Part shown: in pieces, positions 10,784 through 22,479 of the stretch | How positions within the stretch are numbered: position 1 is the first letter of the stretch | How the letters are laid out: every line of letters begins with the position of its first letter | Program-made: the position numbers and the translations under genes | The notes under the pieces: generated by a model | The model's database searches: none | What the model saw: only the letters and a program-made list of their open reading frames with translations | Told to the model about the DNA's origin: nothing | Assembly (NCBI GenBank): GCA_950295325.1 | Contig: OX485809.1 | Span: 16,616,001 to 16,680,000 of the forward strand | DNA: 64,000 nt | Origin: Polytrichum commune | Lineage: Eukaryota; Streptophyta; Polytrichopsida; Polytrichales; Polytrichaceae | Direction: 5' to 3'

Positions 10784-10973
10784 CACTACGAGAAAATATG
10801 GTCATTGAGAGCACTTTTCACTTGACATGCGCAATCATTGGCACACTACCTCTTTACAAAAATTGAGTTCGGTTCTCAATCACCGGAAAATGCACTTAAA
10901 TGTTGTCCATCAAGTGTGTGCCAATGATTGGCCGTGCTAGATGGGAAGTGCGGTCTAGGACCATATTTTTTAG
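10784..10973. mobile_element. CACTA-like MITE, ~190 bp
   Basis: It starts CACTACGAGAAAATATGG, close to the plant CACTA terminus CACTACAAGAAA. The right side is its inverse over about 54 bp at roughly 75 percent: AATCATTGGCACAC at 10836 matches GTGTGCCAATGATT near 10916. The right tip has decayed (TTTTTTAGAAA). No target duplication was verified. Confidence 0.55.
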
Positions 10974-11119
10974 AAATTAAGTTTGGTTGACTTGAATTCC
11001 CATTGTATCATCAAGAAAATCATATAACCCATATATAGAATTGTACTTGAATAAACACCGTTCAAAGGTCATTTGATGCTAGGTAAAGAAAGCATGGTAT
11101 ATAAAACCGAACGGTACAT
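10974..11119. other. Unassigned
   Basis: Nothing recognisable between the CACTA-like MITE and the dispersed repeat. Confidence 0.3.
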
Positions 11120-11480
11120 CCTCAAGTAAACTAGATGTGCCTATTCCAACATAGCGACAATATTGACACTTATATTCGAGTGGTATGTAGTTAGGTGTGG
11201 ATCCAAAAATGGATACCAAAAAAGACATATGTTTAAGGAGATTAACTAGATACTCAAAATATGTTGATCATTCTAGGCTCAACAATCAACATGAGGGGGG
11301 GGGGGACCCATATGACCACTTAATGACCAAGAGAATCTCCACTTTGATGGAAAGGCTTCGAAACTCATGAGATTTGATTGCTAGTATGATTTGGATTTTC
11401 TAATAATCTCGCACTTATTGTTTGTTTCAAAGCCTATGATATGCGGGTGTTTAGAGAAAAGTATCTAAATAACACATATC
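11120..11480 (+). repeat. Dispersed repeat R1, copy 1
   Basis: It shares GTGCCTA..., GGTATGTRGTYAGGTGTG, CTCAAAATATG and a central G run with copies at 51810-52080 (inverse) and 61785-62100. The G run sits at the same point in all three. The class is unknown and no ends were defined. Confidence 0.55.
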
Positions 11481-11862
11481 TACCTTAGATGTACCCTACT
11501 AGCGTCAAAGACATGGGAAATGTTTATTTATATTGTAGAAGGCTCCCTATTTTGACAAAAGTCAATTATATTGCCTTCAAAATTTAACATGTGTCAATCC
11601 TACATTGGTTGAGACCCTCTTGAATCCCCCATGGAGACTACATTCTAGCACTAGTAAAGATGAAATAGAATGCCTTCTACAGTATACACAAGTGCTTGGA
11701 AAACAAAGGCTAACAAAGTTTGTTTCCTAAAGTCTTTAAAACATAAGAAATTTTTCTTAGTGTCATAATAGACAATGAAGGGGGAAGACAAACTACTGCA
11801 CTGTTTTTTCTAATTAGTGTGGGTTACCATTTGGGGTTACACATTGCTATTACATTTTACTT
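11481..11862. other. Unassigned
   Basis: No gene. AGTAAAGATGAAATAG at about 11654 is similar to a phrase near 40120, so this is probably old repeat DNA. Confidence 0.3.
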
Positions 11863-11940
11863 CACTAGTAGAAAACTATGCCCCAAAAAACCCACAACCG
11901 ATTTCGATGTGGTTCTTCTTGACATAATGTTCTACTAGTG
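11863..11940. repeat. 78-bp hairpin with CACTAGTAGAA ends
   Basis: CACTAGTAGAA at 11863 and its exact inverse TTCTACTAGTG ending at 11940 enclose 56 bp. Flanking triplets CTT and CTA are not identical. It may be a minimal CACTA-type relic or a chance palindrome. Confidence 0.35.
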
Positions 11941-13765
11941 CTAAGAGTATCATTTTTCTACCTAAAAAACATCGGTATTTCATACACACACCGAAGAACC
12001 CGTTGGTAGGTGTTGTGAATCTTTCCCAATAGAACCCCACTCTATTCACTTGCTCAGCTATCAAATGTTTCTACTCATAGTAATTCTTTGTATCACTTGC
12101 TATAACCTAAGAGAATACTTAAATTGACCGCATAGTTTTTAAAAACGACCATAGAGACATGCTACACAGTCACATGACCTGTCAAATTTTGATTTTTCAT
12201 CATGCACACAAAGAAGAGCAAGACACTACCTTTGTGTTAGAATCAATAAACTTGGCCAACTTGGATGACAAATTAGAACTTAATCAACACCTTACATATT
12301 GACTAGGGTTGTTTTACCTAGTGTGTGGTCGATTTAACGATCATTTAACCTAATATGCAATTTGTCACCTTGGTGCTTCATGAAGTTTGGCAGTATTTGT
12401 ATCCATAATTTTCAAAAGTTGAAATTTCTTCACTAAACTCATATTTGATCACATTTCTGTTTATGCTATAGTGAACTTATTTTATACTTCTTCAATGCAA
12501 TTTTAGTGGGAATTTACCTTCTTTAACTCTCTAAAAATTAAATTATATATTATTTTCAAATTTCCAAGCAATAATTATCGGCATGCACAAGAGGTACGAT
12601 TGTCCTCATGTCAAAATTGTTTGAGGCACATCCACTTCAAAGATCCATGGTCTAGTCAACATAGTTTGAGTGGGTTTTCCAATGTTCGTGTTGAGTGAAC
12701 ATTGATGTCATGGTGCATTGAAAACCAAAATTACATGTGCAACCTAGCCTAAATTAAATAACATTTTAGTCATAAAGAAGTCTTCAGTAAATTGCATAAT
12801 AATACATAATCCTTTGGTTGCGTTTCATGCAACCATGTATTACATGAGCATAATATTCTTGTAATTCCATGATTCTCCGTTCATGGGGAGCACTCATGCT
12901 ATAAACTGTGAAAATTTTCAACAAATAACTAAAAATTATTAGAGTTTTTCATCGCAAATTCTTTTTGGGAAAGAGACCATCATGTAACTGATTACGATTG
13001 TTATGTATTTTATCCCTCCAAATGTTGGAAATGACAACCTTTATGTTTTGAATTGGACCTTTATGTTTCATATTATCCACCTTGTTTAAGAGAAACTTTT
13101 GTTGTTGTTGTTTTTACTTTCCTTTCCTTCTCCTTAGCACGTTCGTCATGAGCTTACAACGTAAATATGAAAACATTGTTCCATTGTCATAATAGATACG
13201 AGTTGAGGAATGTCTTGGGAGGTTTTATATATTCATGGGTGGTAGCGTGATTATGATAACAATAGGAGAATATATATATGTTAGGTTGTGTGAGTTGAAG
13301 GAGACTCGTGTTTGCAAATAGCTATCACCAACGTACCATGGCACGCATTCCACGTTTATGTAAAAACAACGTTGTGTGTGTGTATATAAACACATTATAT
13401 GTTCTAGGTAGTACTTGCATTGCTTTTTGATTGCTACTTGGAATGTCGTCTTCACATATCCGTCTCATATACGGTAAGTTATCTCCAAGTTGTTATCTCT
13501 TTAATGCTCGAAGGACTTGGAGGCCTTGTGTGGGCCTCAACAACATTGGTATACAATCCATAGCCTACGTGATTCTTCGTAAAAGTCACACTAACCATCA
13601 AAGCCAAGTCCTAATTGGTTTGTGAAGTTTGATGTATATTCAAAACAACCTACTACAAAGAGAAAGTGCAGTAAGATGATATATGACAACAATGGAAAGA
13701 CATATATTAGTGTTTTTTTCAGTACTAGTAAAATATACATGTATCCCAATATTTTGATATGTCAT
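11941..13765. other. Unassigned, AT-rich
   Basis: No coding region with recognisable motifs, no RNA gene and no clear transposon ends. A short frame at 13431-13625 (+) has no recognisable similarity. Confidence 0.3.
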
Positions 13766-14109
13766 TGTGAGCCCAAAAGCGGGTGCTCACATGTGTTTTA
13801 AGTTTAGAATAGATTAAGGATTTAACTTGGATTTATTACGATTTCATAAAAGCATAAAAAGAGTGATGTTATTTACCATAGCTTATAGTTATGAGAAGGG
13901 CAGGCCTTGAGTCAATTAGAAGAATTGTGGTTTGGCTTTATTGAGTTTCAGAAATAGTTACAGGCTAGGTAGTCCTAAGGGTGCAAGGGCCCGGGTCCAG
14001 GGTTTAAGTGTCCGAATTGGGTTCATTAGCTAGCCATTTTTAGAAACAGGTAGGGCTTTGCGAGGCTAATCCCAGGAGCGGTGAAGAGAGGTCTCTCTCT
14101 CTGGTTTTT

Positions 14110-14196
14110 GGCGCGGCGAGGTGGAGCAAGGCCAAGGAGGCAGAGAGAATTCGAGGAAAGTTGGTAAGATCTCAGCAAGGCCGAGGAAGGGCAGAG
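14110..14196. repeat. Copy 1 minisatellite, left part
   Basis: About two ~48-bp monomers (GGCAGAGAGAATTCGAGG, AAGATCTCAGCAAGGCC) that match the array at 18634-19065. The array is cut at CAGAG by the nested retrotransposon. Confidence 0.85.
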
Positions 14197-17075
14197 TGTG
14201 AACCCTTTGAGTGGTCCACCACTCCGCGGGATCACTTTTAGTTAGAATGTTAGCATTAAAAGTTAGAATTGATAGGGAATTTAGGAAAAATTAGTTCATT
14301 TAGCATTTAGCCTAGAAGAAGGAAGGTCAAAATGAAACTAAGTAGTGCTAGAAGATAGCAAAGTAGGAAAAATATGCTAGCTAGTAAAAACAACTAGCTA
14401 AGCAAATATTAGTAGATGCTAGCTATTAAGCAAATGTTAGTAGATGCTAGCTAAGCAAGTGTTAGTTTATTAGTTCGTGTGAGGCACACAAGACTATTGG
14501 AGGTGTTTTGCGTAAGAAGACAAAATCGGCTTGAAGACTTTTGAAGAAAATTAGAAAGAGAGCAAGGGGGCTACTTGCCCACTTGCCCCCTTGCCAATTC
14601 GATGGCGGAAAAATTAGAAAGATTTCTAAGGTTTCCCGTCGGAGCCACCTTGGCGAGAGGGTGACAACCTCAACCGGGAAAACCCCCGAGCCAAAATTTC
14701 GGAAAAGGGTTTGAAAAATGAATCCGGTGGAGGAGGGGTCCAACCCTTTTGTGAGAGGGTTTAAAAACCCCTCCTTCCACCTTGTAGCTCTCTCTCTTCC
14801 TCTAATGCTTTGGCGAAGCCCTGCTTCAATGTAGTTAGGAAAAAATCCTTTAGCATGCATTCTCAATGGCCTAAAAGAAAGGCTTGAGAACCTCCTCGAC
14901 TCTCTCTCCTAGTTAGAATGTGTGTTTATTAACACACCAACAAAATGATTCCTTCTTTTGTAGAGGTAGGTTGGATAGTAGAATTTTGAGTAGAGGCATT
15001 GTAGACCTCATCTGCCAATGCCCTGAAGGCTTAGTTCAAAAGCTAGAAAAAGATACTTATCATTTTCCTCTTAGAGAGATTTCCTATAACTATCCATAGC
15101 CGTTTCTCATTTGTGATTTGGTTAAGATGACAATTAGTTATGGATTTTCAAAGATGGAGTACAAAAAACTGGGTGGTCTAGTGGATAGCGGCTGCTGGAT
15201 CAGACATGCGAGCCCGATAAAAATTTTAAATCCAAGAAATTATATTTTTCCCAAGTAGAACTTTTGTGTAGCTTTCCAAAATGGCTTAGAACATTTGATT
15301 TGAGCATGATTTGAATTAGATATGAATTGTGCAAGATGGGACACATAGTTTGAGAACTTTTGGTTGACTGCTGCATTACAGAGGATCTGCTGGGTTCACT
15401 TCGGCTTACCTTTCTAATCACATATTTTTATCAAATACATATTTTTAATATCTCTCCAGGGTCATATAGAACGTTTGATTTGAGTAAGAATTGAATTAGA
15501 TATGAATTGTTGAAGGCGAGATACATAGTTTAAGCCTTCTTGATTGACTACTGTGTTACAAGGAGTCTGCTGAATTTCTATTAGCTTAACCTGCTGATGT
15601 CATAATTTTCCTAGTTATAATATATTAATAGCTTTCCAATGGTATAAAAAAAGCCTAGACCCAAATAGTAAGGAATGTGCTATGAATTTTTGAAGTTAGA
15701 AGTTAGATAGGTGGGTTGGAAGGGTCGGTTGAATCGACATCACACTTCCAACCCTCATAACTTTTGCATTTCTTATTCGATTCAAGTGATTTTTAGATCA
15801 TTGGAAAGATATTTAGATGCACTAAGTATAAATATTATTCTTAGGATTAAATTACAGTGCAGAATAAATACTTTATATTTTAATTGTTAACTAAGGTACG
15901 CTTACTACCAAACTAGTTACAAAGAAGGAGGCAAGGTCGACGCTAGGGAAGTGGAGCAAGGAAGGAGGTAGCGGCTCGGCCTACATCGAGCCCAAATCAA
16001 CCGAGGTGAATTGAGGTAAATTTACTAATGCTAGCCTTCCATTTAGGGTTGGAGGGAGCGCGGCTAAGGTACGCATCTCTAAACTCACTCACCTATCTTG
16101 TAAGGTCAAGTGGCTTGACCACTTGACAGCCAAGGGAATACCCAACTCCATTTTTTCGGGGCCCTTGGTATGTTTTATGGCAGTAGCTTCATTTATTAGC
16201 AAGTTTCGTGTGTGGTAAGTCGGATTAATTACCGACATAACCACTCTTAATGTTGTTGGTGGAAAGGTGGGGTTAATGACCCGCGAGTCCACTATTATGT
16301 TGTTGGCCCCATAGATTGGGAGTAATAGCCCCAATTTATGAAGATTGTGCAACAGGTTGAACCTACAGGTCGCCCGTCACCCTGGTCCCATTGAGTTGCA
16401 TTTCGTGGTCTATCCAGTGTAAACACATTTAACAATCAAAACATACAAAATAAATCGTGAGCCCTTGTTGGCAAGAGACCCGAATCGGAAACTTAACTCG
16501 GTAGAGTGATACCACCCTTCGAACCATTGATGTTCGAATGGGTTTGAGATGTCACTCAACCTTCAAAGGACTTGCACGAGGCCTTAGAAGGTTCCGAGGT
16601 AAGAGGTGCACCAACCAGGTAAGGGGTGATGCCTAATATGTGAATGTAGTGAAGTAGGAGGTGCAAACGAAAGTAAGTAATTAAGAAGGAATTTGTGTGA
16701 AGGGTGGGACTTAGGCCAAGTTCCCCCGCTTAGAAAACTAAATAGAACTAAGTAAAGAAATAGGAAGAATTAAATGGTCCATCAAATTGTCGTTATTCCG
16801 TTCATTACGCTAGGGTGGTATGAGTCACACCCGGCTGGTGTGTATCAGAACCATCCTAATTTACAAATTAGGATTGCCTTGGTTTCAAGGCTGGTGCGTC
16901 TGCGCGTAGAATAGGTTGTAGGTTAAGGTTAGAACTAGATATGAAATTGGTTAGTGGAGTTTAGAGCCACACTAGTAAAAAACTAAGGCCCAACCTCCGG
17001 AGGTACTACGACGCATATTTAATCTCTCTTAAAAATCTAACTACTCACGTTATACACCTATCATCCGGGTTCGGC

Positions 17076-18104
17076 TTGGGCACCTGCAAGTGCAGGCTAC
17101 CTTCACCGAAGGGCTTGTGTGATACTTTTAGGCTCCCTCGAAAGGGGGTGGCCCAAAAGTACCACAGGCCCCCTCACAACAGAACAACGACAAGAATTGC
17201 ACTCCGTAAGCCTTCGACAGAATTCACGGAATCCGACCTACCCAAGTCGAAGCCAGAACCCAACATAGTTTCGGTAGACTTAGCCAACCAAACATTGGGC
17301 ACTAAGACCCATCTAGGCCCAGTAAAGGACATGGGTCCTGGTCTCTATGGCTGGGAGGACACAGGTGAGTTCACAGCATGGATGGAACTCAACCCGGAAG
17401 AAATTCCCAACCACACCCAGATATATGCGATCACCGCCACCGAGGACACGTCACGTGGACACACCGGATTCGCGCTCATAGCCGATAACCTACCGCTTGA
17501 GTCAATTTATTCCTTTGAGATTGATGGCACGCAACCTATAAGCCTAAAGGACCTCGTGCTCGAAGAAGATATTCTTCCATCCTTGCATTTCAAGAACACC
17601 TCTACCGGAATTCAGGTAGGCCATGATTTCGCGTCATATCCTTCGGTGCCAAACGATTGGTATAAAGGCCCAACCAACCAAACACCGTTTGCCGTTGTAT
17701 ACGGGATTGAAGCAGTGTTCCCGATTGAGTTGGAGATCCCCTCTTTGCGAATTGCAATTGATTCACGACTTACGGTAGCCGAGTCATTATCAAATAGGTT
17801 GCTAATGTTAGAGAGTCTTAGCGAGCGACGACGAGCTAGTGTGCAACATCTCGAGGCAATGCAACAGAGGCGCAAGGCCGTCTTCGACAAACCACACAAG
17901 GTAAGAGCTTTGCAACCCATGACGTTGGTGATGCTCCAAGATGCGAGGAAACTGGAGTTCCCAGGTAAGTTTGACGCCTTGTGGTTGGGCCCCTTTTGGG
18001 TCACGAATGTGTATGACAATAATTCGGTTCAATTGGCTACACTTGATGGCACATATTTCCCTACGCGAACTAACGGGGGTCGGTGTAAGTTGTATAATGT
18101 GTGA
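17076..18104 (+). pseudogene. Ty3/gypsy integrase C-terminal fragment in a 342-codon frame
   Basis: Residues ~205-342 match the end of Ty3/gypsy integrases. TPFAVVYGIEAVFPIELE corresponds to the conserved end of the catalytic core, followed by a coiled helix (LSERRRASVQHLEAMQQR) and a chromodomain-like or GPY/F-type tail (LWLGPFWVTNVYD, LDGTYFPTR). The catalytic DDE residues and zinc finger are absent. The first ~200 residues are acidic/proline-containing and unrelated to integrase as far as I can see; they may come from another part of the element joined by deletion. Integrase inserts cDNA into chromosomes, but this piece cannot. It is the longest open frame in the window. The first ATG is only the frame start. 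Confidence 0.75.
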
Positions 18105-18400
18105 CAGGTGCAACTAACGGATTAAATGCGATGTGATACCTTTAGACCCAAAGCAAAGGCGGAGGGTTTCCAATTCCTGCAATAGGTGCTAGGTTAGAGG
18201 TCGGCCCTCCGTGGTCATTGTTTGAAGGAAACCAGTAGGGGGACCTTCTTTCTTCAGCGCTTGGGAATTGCTCTTGTAGTCCGAACTCTCTCCGAAGAGG
18301 AAGGAAGCGGGTTGAAAGCTTTTTCTTCTATAGCTCCAAGTTGCTCCCGCAAGGCGGAGGGGGTGTCCTAGATAGACACAAACCCAGTCCGGTGGGGGAG

Positions 18401-18633
18401 TGTGGCGGCTTTGAAGTGTTTTTTGGCTTTAGTATAGTACTATCTTTTTTTTCTCTCCTCTTCACATCTTTGAACGGATAAAAGTGCAAGTAATAATAAG
18501 AAAAAATAAAAACAAAACAAAATATATGTGTAAGTGGTTGTGTGCATGCAGGTGACCGTGTACCCAGGATTGGCGTGCGAGCAAGAGCTGGTGTTCGTAG
18601 CGCTCGAACGAGCAGCTCCCCTGATGGCCGACA
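18401..18633 (+). mobile_element. Putative 3' LTR of the nested retrotransposon
   Basis: It begins TGTGGCGGC directly after a purine tract, as LTRs do, and ends ACA before the CAGAG duplication. At 233 bp it is short, and no matching copy was found at the 5' end. It may be a truncated or diverged LTR. Confidence 0.4.
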
Positions 18634-19065
18634 CAGAGGGATTTCGAAGAGCTGGGAGAATCCCAGCGAGGCCAAGGAAGCATAGAGATTTCGGAGAGCT
18701 GGGAGAATCCCAACAAGGCCAAGGAGGCAGAGAGAATTTGAGGAAAGCTGGTAAGATCTCAGCAAGGCTGAGGAAGGGCAAAGGGATTTCGAAGAGCTGG
18801 GAGAATCCCAGCGAGGCCAAGGAAGCATAGAGATTTCGGAGAGCTGGGAGGATCCCAGCGAGGCCAAGGAGGCAGAGAGAATTCGAGGAAAACTGGTAAG
18901 ATCTCAACAAGGCCGAGGAAGGGCAGAGGGATTTCGAAGAGCTGGGAGAATCCCAGCAAGGCCAGGGAGGCAGAGAGAATTCGAGGAAAGCTAGTAAGAT
19001 CTCAGCAAGGCCGAGGAAGGGCAGAGGGATTTCGAAGAGCTGGGAGAATCCCAACAAGACCGACC
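18634..19065. repeat. Copy 1 minisatellite, main part (145-bp higher-order units)
   Basis: ATTTCG phase marks at 18641, 18786, 18931 and 19029 give periods of 145, 145 and 98 bp. Each 145-bp unit is three ~48-bp monomers, and the last is two. Monomers share AGCTGG-GA-ATC-CAGCAAGGCC. Long leucine/proline-rich minus frames across this array are artefacts of the repeat. Confidence 0.88.
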
Positions 19066-19549
19066 GCACCTGAAGGCTGCCACCCGTGACGGGCGATGAC
19101 GGGCTGGCCATCCCGAGCCAACAGCGTAGAATTTGGGGCGGGATTTCGGGACTAAAGTGGAGTTAGTGGCTGATTCTTATAGTAGTAAGGGTTCCTCATG
19201 GGGGAATTCGGTCAATTAGGCGAAGGGCCAATGGCTAAGTAGGCACTTAATGGGATTAGCTTGTAAGGGGGGGGGGGCTTAAGTATAATTTGGTGGCATT
19301 AGTAGTAAGCTTTAGGTAGGGATTTGGTTTGACTTGCGAGAAGTGTGTGAAGTGTGTAGGGAGTAGACAAAGGCATTTGTTAATGCTTGTACCCAGATTA
19401 TGGAATAAATTGGTGTTCCAACATTGAGATGGACGGTGATAGAGGTTAATGGTGTTGACAAGTGAGAGTGCTATGGGCACTGAATGTGTGCTACCGGCCC
19501 CCACCCGGACTACGACGCATAAGGGTGGGCGGTTTGGCCTCACAGTCAT

Positions 19550-20113
19550 TTCCCATATATGTGTGGTAAAATTGGAAGAATGCAATGAATTCATTTTTGT
19601 CTCTATTCGACTTTTTGAATGGTTCCAAACAATTTTGTATGATGTCTTGAGCCTCAAAATGGATGTTTCAGACCTTTACTTGTTCAATTTACATATGACA
19701 GTCTCTAGTTGATCATGTCAAAAATGACCTTATCCACATGTAAATCTTTGATGCAGGTTCTTAGCTTTAAGTACAAAATTAATACATTTGATTATCTTTG
19801 TCACATGTAACCATGATTTCACTTATCCATTCCAATTATATGTTGCAACTTATGTAGTGCAACTCATGACAAGAAAATGCATAAAATCAATTGTCAAATA
19901 GAGATATTTGGTTGCAGATTTGGCAGTATTGATAACCAAAAACCTCCACTTACCAACAAAAATGAGTTGTAATGGACAAGTTGCAACACAACGTTAGAAT
20001 GAACAAGTTTTCTCCTAGTGATAACCTATATATTGTACAAAAATGTCTTGACACTTTCATACTTGTTTTCCAAAGCTCTCCGGGCTCATTTGAGGCCATC
20101 AAGTGTCTTACAA
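19550..20113. other. Unassigned
   Basis: AT-rich. No recognisable gene or repeat end. Confidence 0.3.
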
Positions 20114-20446
20114 CAGTTCACACGGGGTCCCAAGTCACTTAAAATCAATCCATGTAATCTCAACCATTAAGAGCATGAAAGTTGGGACTTGCCACTGCAC
20201 TACATGGCAACACTTTTTGGATGTGAGGCTTGGGACTTGTGTTGCAAGTTGGGTCAAGCAAAATGCTAGACTCAACTCTCAACCCAAGTCCTATGAATAT
20301 GTTTGCACAATATAATCAAGATCTGACTTTAATGACAATTAATCATATTTTAGTGGTTACTTGCAGCTCACAAATTGGGACTTTGTCTATATGTTGGGAC
20401 TTGTTAACATGAGTGGGACTTGGGGGTTGAGACCCCGTGTGAACTG
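20114..20446. mobile_element. TIR MITE, 333 bp (CAGTTCACACGGGGTC ends)
   Basis: CAGTTCACACGGGGTC at 20114 and its exact inverse ending at 20446 form the core TIR. The similarity continues to CCCAAGTC. The interior repeats GGGACTTG several times. No identical target duplication is visible (GTCTTACAA versus GCCCAAAGA), so the superfamily is unassigned. Confidence 0.75.
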
Positions 20447-20682
20447 GCCCAAAGATTACCAAATGATAGTCTCAACCAATCTTGTGGAAATTTATTCCAA
20501 GTAAAACTAAATTATGTATTGAAAATGTTTCTCCACGCAAACCAATACAAGCAATATAGATAGATTTTGGCTCAAAAAAAGGACTTAGATTCAATCACAT
20601 GGTGTGTGTTCATTGTCACCATTATCATATATGATCATATTTTACAAAGTATCATATATATGCAATGAGTTGATTAGAAACC

Positions 20683-21629
20683 TACTTCTTTGCTAAGATG
20701 AATTCACATAAGTGAAAACTCAATTTCATGATTGTATAAATCAATCTTGCAATAGGTTCTACCAATTTCTTTGGACTCATGAACGAAGTTTATTATATAG
20801 ACAACCAATTTAAGTTGGCCTTTCAACCAATTTCACTACATGTTGTGAACAATTTCATGATTTGGTACCCATATTCATAAATTGTATAACTACATTTTAC
20901 AAAGACTAGTACATCATGTATAAGCTTATCCTAATTGTTCAACACAACTAGCTTTACCAAAATATTAATTGACATGTTTCTTATCCAACCTTGGACTATG
21001 TCTGTAGTGTCTAGTTGTACATCATCATTAATGTGACATTGCACTCCAAATACATTTTGCACTTTGCTCATGTGGCCATAACTCTTCCCACAATCAAATC
21101 CACAACCACACTACACTCTCAAATGCATGAGGTTGAGCACTTACAATGAGCTCCAACTACATCGGGTTTGTATTGCTTGCTTCTATGTACAGTAATCAAA
21201 GACTAGAGAAGAACCAACAATGCTTGCTTCTAGCTTTGAGGCACTATAATGAAAGACTAAAAGAAAAATTGACGTCAAGGCTAGGTAAACAAAAAACACA
21301 AAAGAACCAATGAATAACGAAAAGGCAAAGAATGCAAAATGAGGAGGCAAGAAGTTGAGAAGTTGAGAATACGAGAACTCAAAGTGCACTTCTTCTTATG
21401 AAATTGGTTTGGAGGATTTGTGAACTTGCTAGAGGTGAAGGTCCACTATCATGGAATTGAGGCATGCCACATGTCAAGTTGGTTTAAGATAATCATGAAC
21501 CAATTTAAAAGGTTAATGAAATTGGTAGAGGACATTTGGTAACTTTGATTGAAAGGTTCATGAACTAGCTTGGAAACTTCATGACATTGAGTGTGTGCTT
21601 CTATGAAGTAACTTACCAAAAGAGTATTA
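20683..21629 (+). mobile_element. ~950-bp TIR element D, copy 1
   Basis: It aligns along its whole length with 44901-45827. The ends are TACTTCTTTGCTAAGATG and the inverse of TACTCTTTTGGTAAGTT. Both subterminal regions carry many copies of CAATTTCATGA or its inverse. Such subterminal repeats are typical transposase-binding sites of En/Spm-CACTA and hAT elements. There is no transposase, so the element is non-autonomous. Confidence 0.65.
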
Positions 21630-22479
21630 TTACCTCTTGGGGTTTGGAGGAGGCTGAACATTTGGCACATGGGAAACATGGGTGCGGCCATGACTGTAAG
21701 TGTACTTAACTATGTGGACCTTCTAATTGGACCCTAAACCCTAATGTTTTTCCATGACATCATCAATAACTACATCAATTTTAATGTGAATAGATGTTAA
21801 ATTTGTTGTCTAGTATCCTTCCATGTTTGGGTCGAGGAAATAGCAATCACAATGGGTTAGCAAATCCCTTAAGACACAACAAGAAAAAAAAATTTAAATC
21901 CTTGATCGGATTTAATCCGTGTTTACCATGATTTTTTGAAGTGTGTGGGAGTCAGTTTGGTAAGCTTGTAGATGTTTGCATGACACTTCCACTCATTGGA
22001 TCATTGATCCCACCTACATGCACGTGAGCCAACATGGTGCATTGACATCCTTATTGGCTCATCAAAGATGAGTCACATACTTCTCAAGAAATTGCTAGAA
22101 TTTTCTTGCATCAAACCAATAAAAATCTTGAAGCCTCTTCATGCTCTACCTTAGTCACGGTAATCTTCCTCACATTGGTTGCAATTGGAAAACTTCTACC
22201 CGTGGTCGTAGAGTTAATGACCTTTAAGCAAACATTGATGTTTTCGCTTACCAATTGACTACATGATGTTGGGTTTCATGAATTGGCACTTGCCATCACT
22301 CACAACTTACTCTAGCTCTACCGGAGTATTATGAATTGACTTGGAGTCTTCATGGGGTGGGGTTTGTAACCCCAAGTCACTTCCACCAATCGATGTCCAT
22401 CAATTGGCAACCTTTCCCTCCTTATCTTCCTCTTGGCAATAGCCACCCTCGTGTTGTGTTTGTAAATGGATGGCATGAA
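21630..22479. other. Unassigned
   Basis: No recognisable coding sequence. It may contain further decayed pogo-type sequence, since the transposase C-terminus lies just to the right on the minus strand. Confidence 0.25.

Larger units (their letters stand above)
14197..18633 (+). mobile_element. Retrotransposon nested in copy 1 minisatellite
   Basis: The segment begins TGTGAACCC and ends GGCCGACA, with TG...CA borders. The 5-bp duplication CAGAG lies at 14192-14196 and 18634-18638, and the minisatellite resumes in register after it. Contents are an AT-rich left part to about 16400 (probably 5' LTR or leader), a GC-richer middle, an integrase fragment at 17076-18104, and a purine tract (GGTGGGGGAG) at 18391-18400 followed by TGTGGCGGCTTTG, the likely 3' LTR start. 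The two putative LTR starts are only loosely similar, so the LTR assignment is uncertain. Gag, protease and reverse transcriptase are missing. Confidence 0.7.
13766..19544 (+). mobile_element. LTR-like family X, copy 1 (interrupted)
   Basis: It starts TGTGAGCCCAAAA and ends GGTTTGGCCTCACA. The 5-bp target duplication GTCAT is exact at 13761-13765 and 19545-19549. A TATA-like AAAAAGAGTG motif lies near 13856 and AATAAA at 19404. The conserved 3' hairpin CACCCGGACTACGACGC is followed by GGGTGGGCGG. After removing the nested 4.4-kb retrotransposon (14197-18633) the copy is about 1.3 kb. There is no coding region. I interpret it as a solo LTR. Confidence 0.85.

Noticed and set aside
15180-15215. 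tRNA-like phrase near GGTGGTCTAGTGGATAGCG
   Set aside because: It resembles the start and D-loop of a tRNA, but no anticodon stem, T-loop (GGTTCGAATCC type) or acceptor pairing follows.
18328-19111. Long minus-strand frames (179 and 223 codons), leucine/proline-rich
   Set aside because: They are translations of the copy 1 minisatellite in several frames. The periodic peptide follows the DNA period and has no gene-like start or domain.
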